Source of the DNA: Prolixibacteraceae bacterium
GTDB taxonomy: Bacteria; Bacteroidota; Bacteroidia; Bacteroidales; Prolixibacteraceae
NCBI GenBank assembly: GCA_025355875.1
Contig: JANXYV010000045.1
Span: 1-64,000 of the forward strand
DNA: 64,000 nt
Direction: 5' to 3'
Positions 57,485 to 64,000 of the stretch are shown piece after piece. Made by a program: the position numbers and the translations under genes. The notes under the pieces are model-generated. The model saw only the letters and a list, made by a program, of their open reading frames with translations. It searched no databases and had not been told where the DNA came from. Every line of letters starts with the position of its first letter. Position 1 is the first letter of the stretch.

Positions 57485-58027
57485 ATGACGGATATTCATG
57501 CACTTTCAACCGGACCTCACGGTTTATTAAATCAAATTGTTACTGATATTGAAATTAAAAACCCTTTCACTGGTGCTATTCTTAAAACCCATGCAATTTG
57601 GGATACAGGAGCAACAAATACTGTTGTAACTGAACAGACTGCGCAAAATGTTGGATTAATCTCAATTGGTAAAACTAATGTTGCTGGAGTTCATGGCCAC
57701 AAAACGGTTAACCGGTATTTTGTCAATGTTACTTTAAATAATAAAAGTATTTCCCTCGACCTTTCAGTAACTGAATGTTCAGCATTGTCCTCCGATGGCT
57801 CGATCGGTGTTTTAATTGGAATGGATATAATCAATCGCGGCGATTTTGCGATCACAAACTATAACGGCAACACAATCATGTCATTCAGGGTGCCATCTAT
57901 CCAGGAAATTGACTTTGTAAAGGGCATAAACCAATCAAAACCATTAGTAAGTGCAAAATTAACTTCCAGAAACGATCCTTGCCATTGCGGAAGTGGTAAA
58001 AAATTTAAAAACTGCCACGGAAAATAA
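57485..58027 (+). CDS. Retropepsin-like aspartic protease with C-terminal SEC-C motif
   Basis: 180 residues, no signal peptide. An aspartyl-protease half-domain carries the active-site triad Asp40-Thr41-Gly42 in AIWDTGATNTVV and the later hydrophobic-glycine block GVLIGMDIINRGDF. As with retroviral proteases it would work as a homodimer. The C terminus (about 162-180) is a SEC-C zinc-binding motif (DPCHCGSGKKFKNCHG), known from SecA, where it binds SecB and the ribosome. The combination suggests delivery of the protease to a protein or ribosomal partner. Follows the DUF5678-like gene by 10 bp; a terminator follows. Confidence 0.85.
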   Translation: MTDIHALSTGPHGLLNQIVTDIEIKNPFTGAILKTHAIWDTGATNTVVTEQTAQNVGLISIGKTNVAGVHGHKTVNRYFVNVTLNNKSISLDLSVTECSALSSDGSIGVLIGMDIINRGDFAITNYNGNTIMSFRVPSIQEIDFVKGINQSKPLVSAKLTSRNDPCHCGSGKKFKNCHGK

Positions 58028-58036
58028 ATAATCACA

Positions 58037-58060
58037 AAACCTGCAAACGCAGGTTTTTTT
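58037..58060 (+). terminator. Terminator of the retropepsin cassette
   Basis: AAACCTGC-aaac-GCAGGTTT followed by a T run, 10 bp after the protease stop. Confidence 0.85.
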
Positions 58061-58141
58061 ATTTTAATGTGATACTGTCCTTTCCTTACTATTCATCGCT
58101 TCTTACTTTCCGTCATTCAATCATTTCGTAATTCATGATGT

Positions 58142-61100
58142 ATGGCAACCCTTAACGAAGAAGCCCGGATTCCGGTCTATATTAACGACGAACAGGCAAA
58201 ATCAGCCCTTAAAAATCTTCAAAATGAGGCTGATAAATGGAAAAAAAAGATGTACGAAGCCATGGAAGGTGGCGATATGAAAGGCATGAAAGATGCTGAA
58301 CGTGAACTGAAGAATGTGAATAAACAGGCAGCAGAGCTTAAACGCGAAGCTTTTGATGTCAATAAGGTCTTGAGCAACATTTCTGATGTTTCAATGAAAG
58401 ACCTGAAAAAAGCATTGCAGGCGGTTAACCGCGAAATTGACGGACTGAACCGAAATTCAAAGGAATATGCCGCGCTTCAGGAAAAGGCAAAATTGCTTCG
58501 TACCGAAATGTACAATGTAAACGGCGCTTTGCGCGAACAACGCGGGTTCTTCAGTAAAGCCGCCGATTTTGCAAACCGGTACTGGAGCATCATTGGCGCC
58601 GGGGCCGCTTCACTTACCGGCGTTGTATTGGGTTTGAAACAAGTAGTTCAAGCTCACAACGATTTCGAAGAGCGGGTAAGCAACCTTTCTGCCTTAACAG
58701 GTCTAACCGGTGAAAAACTCGATTGGTTGAGCCAAAAGGCAAAATATTTATCGACATCGGTTATCGAGGGTGGCATACGGATTAAATCTGCCGCACAGGA
58801 TATTGTCGATGCTTATACTAAAATGGGTTCGGCACGCCCCGAGCTGCTTAAGAACAAAGAAGACCTTGCAGCGGTTACCCAGGAAGCCCTTATACTCGCC
58901 GCCGCCTCTAAAATGGACGCTGTTCCGGCCATCGATGCCGTGGCCGCCTCAATGAATCAATTTAACCTGGGCGCTGATCAGGCCCGTCGCATCATCAATG
59001 TGCTGGGAGCCGGAGCGCTCGAAGGAAGCGCTGAAATTGCCGATATTACTGAATCGTTGAAAAACGTGGGTACGGTTGCTTCCGATTCGAACATGAGCCT
59101 CGAAGAAACCGTTGCCGCTATCGAAGTTTTGGGCGAAAAGCAACTCAAGCAGGCCGAAGCCGGTACAAAAATGCGCGGAGCTCTCCTCAAGATGAAAGAA
59201 GCGCAGATTGGCTACGCTTCCGGTACGTTTAATCTTCGCGATGCATTGGTTGAAGCTAATACGAAGTTGAACAGCATGTCGAACGATATGCAACGCGATG
59301 CATACAAGGCTAAAATATTCGGAATCGAAAACCAGACCGTTGGTACAATTCTGATTCAAAACATCGACAAATACGACAAACTTACAACCGCTGTAACCGG
59401 GACCAACGTAGCCATTCAACAGGCAACGGTTAACAGCGACAACAATAATGCAAAGCTGGCACAGGCACAAAACCGGATCAACGTTACCGCCATTGCACTG
59501 GGCGAAAAATTGGCGCCTGCCTTAATAGCCGTAACCGGATGGACAGGCAGATCACTGGCTGCACTGTCGTACCTGGTTGATGTGGTTACAAAATACAGCG
59601 GGGTAATTATTACAACTACTTCAGCTATTATTGGATATACTGTTGCAACGAAACTGGCAGCACTGTGGGAAATGCGTAATAATGAACAAAAAGGCATTGG
59701 ACTTGCGTTGACTAAACTCAAAGTATTCTGGCACGGTGTGGAACGAGGCGCATTATTGCTGTCGGCAGCAGCTCAGGCCTTGCTTACCGGCAATACAGTT
59801 AGAGCTACAGCGGCCATGCGTCTTTTCAATATCGAGACAAAGATGAATCCCCTGGGATTAATTATTGGATTAATTACCGCTGCTGTCGTTGCTCTCGCAA
59901 TGTATTCTCGTGGTCTTACAGCAGCTCAGCAAGCCCAAAAAGCCGTCAACGAAGTGAATATTGAGGCTCAAAAAGCTATGGTTGAAGAAAAAATAAAAGT
60001 CGAACAGTTGCTTAAAATTGCGAAAAATGAAAATTTATCCAAAGAAACCCGGTTAAAAGCAATCAAAGACTTGAACGAAATTTCACCGGAATACCTGGGC
60101 AATCTCACACTTGAAAAAATCAACACCGACGAGGCCAAAAAGGCGACTGATATCTACATCGAATCGATTAAAAAGAAAGCCAAAGCGCAGGCAGAGTTTC
60201 AAAAACTGGTCGAAATTGATAAAGAACTGATCGATTTAGAGAACGGCAAAGGTGCTGAACCTACATTTTGGCAAAATGCCTGGAATATGGCCACATCTGC
60301 CGGAAATGCCGCCGTATATGCCGGAAAGTCAACCATTACAGCCCTTAACAACATTGACGAAAAAACAAAAGCTCTGCTTTTGACTAAAAAGAAACTTACT
60401 GAACAGATGGATAATGAAAATACTACCACTAATCCGTCTGGTTCCGGTAAAAACCCGGAAGGGGAAATTACAGCCGCTCAGGACCTTGTTAAAGCGAAGG
60501 AACTGGAACTGGAGAATGCCAAAGCCATCATTGCCACTACACCCGCCGAAGTTGCCGCTCGAAACAAGAAGATCGAAGCGATTCAGAATGAAATAAATAA
60601 GCTCAATCAACTTGGAACATCGAAGGAAGGAAAGGGAGATGATCCTATAATTAAAAAGAAGATTGAAGACGCTGAAGCCGCCAACTATGCCGAAATGGCC
60701 GCGATTAAGAAACGCCATCTCGAAGGCAAAACAAACGAGGATGAGTACAACGGCGAAATGCTTGCTCAGGAATTGAAGTTTTTGACCGATAAACTTTCGA
60801 TCTACAAAAAAGGGTCGAAAGAATACGAGGAGACTTACATGCAGTCGCTCGAAGCTCAGTTGAAAGCTCAGGAAGATGCTGATAAAAAAACCGAAGAGGA
60901 AAAGAAGAAGTCGCTTAAAAAAGAATTGGATGATCTTGACAATCAGCAAAAATCCGAACTTGCTTTACTGAAAAAGGATGCACTTGCAAAAGGCTTTTCC
61001 GAAGAAGAAACCAATGCTTTGCTGATTAACAAAGAAATTGAGTTTCTCAACAAAAAATTAATTCTCGAGCAAAAATATGGTCAGGACACGGTTGAAACCA

Positions 61101-62077
61101 CAGCAGCCATTACTGCTAAAATAAACGAACTGGCCGAAAATGCCGTGAAAGGTGATGAAGATCGGGCAAAAGAATTGGCCGATCTCAAAAAGAAATATCT
61201 CGATGAAGAGGTATTGGCGAAAGAAGAAAAAGTCAATGATCTGGCTTCATTGGATAAATTATACCAGTCCGGATCAATTAAATCATACGAAGAATATCAG
61301 CGGCTAAAAACAGAGATTAACAAAAAATACGAACAAAGCCGATTACAGAAAGCAATAGAATTCGGTAAAAAAGCTCAGCAATTTGTTTCGCTGGGCTCAA
61401 ATTTAGTGCAGTCATTAATGGATGCTGAATTGTCTAAGGCTGGAGACAACGAAGCAAAGAAAGCCCAAATCAAAAAAAAATATGCTAATGCTCAGTTTCT
61501 GATGGCTGCCAGTGAAATCGTTGTGAATACTGCAGTCGCAATTATGCAGGGTTTTGCACAATTAGGGCCAATCGGTGGCGCAATCGCTGCAGTAATACTT
61601 GGAGCTACAGGCGCTGTGCAGTTAGGAGTCGCCAATAAAGAGCGTCAAAAAATGCAAGGTTTCTCTGATGGCGGCTTCACCAGTCCAGGTGGCAAGTACC
61701 AACCGGCTGGCATTGTCCATGCCGGAGAATACGTGATACCGCAGGAAGGGGTAAACAACGCACAATTGCAGCCTGTTATCGATCTAATGGAAATTGCCCG
61801 GCGCAATGGTTCCCTTGCCCGATTGGATCTTCGCCCGGTGATGATGTCGGTACAATCCGGGAAAAGTTATTCCTCCGGAGGACCAACCAGCGCCCAAACA
61901 ACATCCGGATCGCCAATCAATATTTTATCTTCCGGATCCGGCATGACTGATGCCCAGCTCAATCGGTTGAATGCAATTCTTGACCGGCTCGAATCCAAAG
62001 AGTTTTCTATTGACGTGGAAACTTACGAGCGCAAGCGCGATAACTGGAAGAAAACCACATCAGGAGGGCTGAAATAG
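58142..62077 (+). CDS. Tail tape measure protein
   Basis: 1311 residues. It sets tail length and takes part in DNA injection. A coiled N-terminal part (about 15-145) is followed by a hydrophobic segment (WSIIGAGAASLTGVVLG, about 150-166), then the TMP core (FEERVSNLSALTGLTGEKLDWLSQKAKYLS, SMNQFNLGADQARRIINVLGAGALEGSAEIADI, MSLEETVAAIEVLGEKQLKQAEAG). More hydrophobic stretches (about 480-500, 570-590, 1115-1160) and a long charged coiled coil (about 780-1110) follow. Such a length predicts a tail of roughly 200 nm if the usual 1.5 angstrom per residue holds. Confidence 0.92.
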   Translation: MATLNEEARIPVYINDEQAKSALKNLQNEADKWKKKMYEAMEGGDMKGMKDAERELKNVNKQAAELKREAFDVNKVLSNISDVSMKDLKKALQAVNREIDGLNRNSKEYAALQEKAKLLRTEMYNVNGALREQRGFFSKAADFANRYWSIIGAGAASLTGVVLGLKQVVQAHNDFEERVSNLSALTGLTGEKLDWLSQKAKYLSTSVIEGGIRIKSAAQDIVDAYTKMGSARPELLKNKEDLAAVTQEALILAAASKMDAVPAIDAVAASMNQFNLGADQARRIINVLGAGALEGSAEIADITESLKNVGTVASDSNMSLEETVAAIEVLGEKQLKQAEAGTKMRGALLKMKEAQIGYASGTFNLRDALVEANTKLNSMSNDMQRDAYKAKIFGIENQTVGTILIQNIDKYDKLTTAVTGTNVAIQQATVNSDNNNAKLAQAQNRINVTAIALGEKLAPALIAVTGWTGRSLAALSYLVDVVTKYSGVIITTTSAIIGYTVATKLAALWEMRNNEQKGIGLALTKLKVFWHGVERGALLLSAAAQALLTGNTVRATAAMRLFNIETKMNPLGLIIGLITAAVVALAMYSRGLTAAQQAQKAVNEVNIEAQKAMVEEKIKVEQLLKIAKNENLSKETRLKAIKDLNEISPEYLGNLTLEKINTDEAKKATDIYIESIKKKAKAQAEFQKLVEIDKELIDLENGKGAEPTFWQNAWNMATSAGNAAVYAGKSTITALNNIDEKTKALLLTKKKLTEQMDNENTTTNPSGSGKNPEGEITAAQDLVKAKELELENAKAIIATTPAEVAARNKKIEAIQNEINKLNQLGTSKEGKGDDPIIKKKIEDAEAANYAEMAAIKKRHLEGKTNEDEYNGEMLAQELKFLTDKLSIYKKGSKEYEETYMQSLEAQLKAQEDADKKTEEEKKKSLKKELDDLDNQQKSELALLKKDALAKGFSEEETNALLINKEIEFLNKKLILEQKYGQDTVETTAAITAKINELAENAVKGDEDRAKELADLKKKYLDEEVLAKEEKVNDLASLDKLYQSGSIKSYEEYQRLKTEINKKYEQSRLQKAIEFGKKAQQFVSLGSNLVQSLMDAELSKAGDNEAKKAQIKKKYANAQFLMAASEIVVNTAVAIMQGFAQLGPIGGAIAAVILGATGAVQLGVANKERQKMQGFSDGGFTSPGGKYQPAGIVHAGEYVIPQEGVNNAQLQPVIDLMEIARRNGSLARLDLRPVMMSVQSGKSYSSGGPTSAQTTSGSPINILSSGSGMTDAQLNRLNAILDRLESKEFSIDVETYERKRDNWKKTTSGGLK

Positions 62078-62081
62078 GAAA

Positions 62082-62112
62082 GCGTCATCCCGAACTTGTT
62101 TCGGGATCTGTC
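62082..62112. repeat. Palindromic repeat (GTCATCCCGAAC type)
   Basis: GTCATCCCGAA-ctt-GTTTCGGGATC: a different short palindrome from the two families above, in the gap between the tape measure and the next gene. Confidence 0.6.
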
Positions 62113-62172
62113 CTTTTCCAACCCTGCCCACCTCCTTAAATTAGTCAATAGTAAATCGTAAAATTGGATATC

Positions 62173-63735
62173 ATGATCATTACTCTTCCCGGTGGAGCAT
62201 CCCAGGCATGGGGATCCGAAATCCTGATCAATATTACCGAGGCCATTGCGCCGGTTGAATCCGAAAACTACCAGGTCATCATCCGGATGAGCAAAATGGA
62301 TGGTGAAACGGTCGAAAGGGTGGTTTTGCTGAGTGCTGAATGGCCGGACAGCGAAGGAAACGTAAGCGTTGATGTTTCGCCCAACATCAGGTCGGCAGGA
62401 ACATATCGCGTTGAGTTTGGCGAAACGTATTACCCGATTGTGAATGGCGAAACCGGAAACCTGGATGGCGGTATGCTGCCCGAGCTGACTGTTGATCTGG
62501 AGATCGTGAACTCGGTAATCATCGAAACCGTTGATTACACCATCCCTGGAGGAGCAGTTCAGCTATCGGGTAACCCGGTAGTGATCAACGCGAAAACCAC
62601 GGCCTTGAATATGGCCGGAAAAACCAATTATAAACGCGCCTTAAAAGTATCTTGCGAGGCACTAATTGGCAACCCACTCATTGAAGAGATTACTCCGGCT
62701 GTGGCACAATCAGGCTACGAATCCATTTTTGATGTTTCCGGACTGGTCGATCAGCCAGCCGTGTACGATTTTTCGTTTCCGGCCGTTGGAGTGGTCACCG
62801 ACCACCGGGCGCTGGAGCTGAATGTGGCGCTCGATGTGGGCGAAATTTACCTCGATACCAACGGCGACCGGCAGGTAAGTTGGCAATCACTTGCTCCGGA
62901 ATCGAATACCATCCGTATCCTGAAAGGTTTCCTGCGCCCTTACGAGTTGGCCAAACTCGAAGAACTGGGGCGGAATTTCAATTCGGAGTACATCAACAAA
63001 GGCTGGTTCCTGACCCATTTGCCCGATTCGATGGTGGTTTCGCCCACGCAGGTGGTAAAATTGTGGTATCTGAGCAAGTTTACAGGGATGGTTCAGGCTG
63101 AGTGGCATTGCAACGTAACCCAAATGACCAATTACGGAGCGCATACCTATACTTATTTGAAAGGCGATTGTAACCTGGACCCGGCCAGCGGATTGCTTGA
63201 GTTCAACATCAACCCGCAGTTCATGGGATTCATCCAAACGGTTACCGACCAGTACCCTATCCTGAATTATTCGTTCTGGCTCGAAAAAAAGAGCGACCAC
63301 ACGAAGATTTCCGAAAGCCGGACCTTTGTGGTCAATAACGATTACCACGAGCAAAGCCACACGTTTTATTACGTCAATCCGCTATCAGGCATCGACTGCA
63401 TTTGGCTTCACGGCGAATACACCGAAGGGCTGAAGACCGAAAAGGAAACCGGTTACAAACCGATACCGTTTGGCTCCGGAACAAAAGTGCCCGGACTGAA
63501 AACCGTTTCGACCAGTGGCCAACGCTCCTGGAAACTGAATACTGGTTACAAGTCGCGTGAAGAGATACTCGCGTTGCGCGATTTTCTCGAAAGCCGCGAA
63601 TGCTGGATGGTCGACAATGACCAGCCTAGTCGCCTGATCCCGGTCATCATCGAAGCTGCCGACTATGTATTGTTTGATAGCATGCCCGATTTTATCCCGA
63701 ACCTCCAAATAAAAATACAGGAGGCACACCGGTAA
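62173..63735 (+). CDS. Distal tail or baseplate-like protein (inferred)
   Basis: 520 residues, beta-rich throughout (MIITLPGGASQAWGSEILINITEAI, then YRVEFGETYYPIV). The first 230 residues include two repeats of an IPGGAxxxxGxxxxINxxxTA pattern, suggesting tandem immunoglobulin-like domains. It follows the tape measure, the usual position of distal tail proteins. A TTG at 62164 could also start it. Confidence 0.65.
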   Translation: MIITLPGGASQAWGSEILINITEAIAPVESENYQVIIRMSKMDGETVERVVLLSAEWPDSEGNVSVDVSPNIRSAGTYRVEFGETYYPIVNGETGNLDGGMLPELTVDLEIVNSVIIETVDYTIPGGAVQLSGNPVVINAKTTALNMAGKTNYKRALKVSCEALIGNPLIEEITPAVAQSGYESIFDVSGLVDQPAVYDFSFPAVGVVTDHRALELNVALDVGEIYLDTNGDRQVSWQSLAPESNTIRILKGFLRPYELAKLEELGRNFNSEYINKGWFLTHLPDSMVVSPTQVVKLWYLSKFTGMVQAEWHCNVTQMTNYGAHTYTYLKGDCNLDPASGLLEFNINPQFMGFIQTVTDQYPILNYSFWLEKKSDHTKISESRTFVVNNDYHEQSHTFYYVNPLSGIDCIWLHGEYTEGLKTEKETGYKPIPFGSGTKVPGLKTVSTSGQRSWKLNTGYKSREEILALRDFLESRECWMVDNDQPSRLIPVIIEAADYVLFDSMPDFIPNLQIKIQEAHR

Positions 63736-63737
63736 AA

Positions 63738-63777
63738 GCCCCCTCTAAATCTCCCCCGAAGGGTGAGACTTTAAAAA
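63738..63777. repeat. GC-rich palindrome after the 62173 gene
   Basis: GCCCCCTCTAAATCTCCCCC-gaa-GGGTGAGACTTTAAAAAC, a diverged member of the gene-junction family. Confidence 0.6.
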
Positions 63778-63823
63778 CGCTTTGAACAACGATTATGAAA
63801 TTTGTAAAAGAAATATCCCAACT

Positions 63824-63905
63824 CACCCCGCGCCCCGGTAAACCGGGACTTTGCCCCTCTCTCTGAAGAGAGGGGCGGAGTGGCCGCTTGCGGACACCGG
63901 GGTGA
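63824..63905. repeat. Composite GC-rich repeat before the last gene
   Basis: ACCCCGCGCCCCGGT-aa-ACCGGGAC, then GCCCCTCTCTC-tga-AGAGAGGGGC, then a tail CGGACACCGGGGTGAG that pairs with the first part (CTCACCCCGC). It is a nested hairpin array of the same style as at 53.9-55.9 kb. A short frame from the ATG at 63795 stops inside it. Confidence 0.65.
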
Positions 63906-63929
63906 GTACATTTAAAAATACCATTAAGT

Positions 63930-64000
63930 ATGAGAAACTTACGCAGTTTGCTCGATATGTGGCCCGACCCTCGAATGAAGGAAACCATCCGGAGCCTGTG
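63930..64000 (+). CDS. Next tail gene, start only
   Basis: MRNLRSLLDMWPDPRMKETIRSL, open to the window end. Too short to identify. Same direction as the tail module. Confidence 0.55.
   Translation, partial: MRNLRSLLDMWPDPRMKETIRSL

Noticed and set aside
63692-63988. 98-residue leftward frame near the right edge
   Set aside because: It is made mainly of the GC-rich repeat and the antisense strand of tail genes.
28713-64000. Mu-like transposable phage
   Set aside because: The small early genes and ClpP-type protease suggested this at first, but no MuA or MuB transposase genes are present, and a primase-helicase points to ordinary replication.

Overview
The window comes from a member of the Bacteroidota, probably a Bacteroidales/Marinilabiliales-type anaerobe or facultative anaerobe. 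This rests on TAnnTTTG-type promoters, tRNAs without encoded CCA, few strong Shine-Dalgarno sequences, a DUF5777 barrel, AsnA, and many multihaem cytochromes. It divides into a chromosomal part (about 1-28.4 kb) and one large prophage (about 28.7 kb to beyond the right edge). Neither the right end of the prophage nor an integrase is in view.

Chromosomal part. At the left edge is the 3' part of an IS110-family transposase. It is followed by tRNA-Arg, asnA, an MFS exporter, and a leftward run of AsmA-like protein, CinA, Ste24-like protease and MobA. Next come a cell-wall block (two L,D-transpeptidases, an unknown membrane protein and an abundant-type lipoprotein), an ECF sigma factor and tRNA-His. 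From 14.8 to 28.3 kb there is a leftward electron-transfer region: a fused CcsB/CcsA haem-ligation protein, a tetrahaem c554-like cytochrome, a NapC/NirT-type cytochrome, and a tight operon of a 7-haem cytochrome, a b561 subunit and a 19-haem cytochrome fused to its own b561 domain. Upstream lie a DUF5777 beta-barrel, a mono-haem lipoprotein, a collagen-like multihaem lipoprotein and a Crp/Fnr regulator with an N-terminal cysteine cluster. Near-identical TTGACAnnTGTCAA palindromes lie in front of two of the cytochrome genes and may be this regulator's operators.

Prophage. A leftward HTH repressor-like gene faces a long rightward array: a LuxR-type HTH protein, an initiator tRNA, small early genes (OB-fold, zinc-ribbon, lipoprotein), a complete diversity-generating retroelement (DGR), a TOPRIM primase-helicase, an AT-rich iteron-like region, then ClpP-type protease, major capsid, terminase, portal, tail-completion genes, tape measure and distal tail. 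The layout suggests a long-tailed, siphovirus-like temperate phage. Two accessory insertions interrupt the structural genes: HicAB, lipoprotein, RHH and KilA-N at 49.4-51.7 kb, and a self-contained cassette of a 24-residue membrane peptide, a DUF5678-like protein and a retropepsin with SEC-C motif at 56.9-58.1 kb.

The most notable system is the DGR. An 84-bp template repeat (33135-33218) differs from variable repeats in two tandem paralogous genes only at template adenines (19 substitutions in one, 16 in the other, none at non-A positions), and a DGR-type reverse transcriptase follows. The targets are small proteins without signal peptides, encoded among early genes and far from the tail module. 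The prophage also carries two families of short palindromic repeats that lie inside coding frames or supply gene starts and ends. I did not see these repeats in the chromosomal part.
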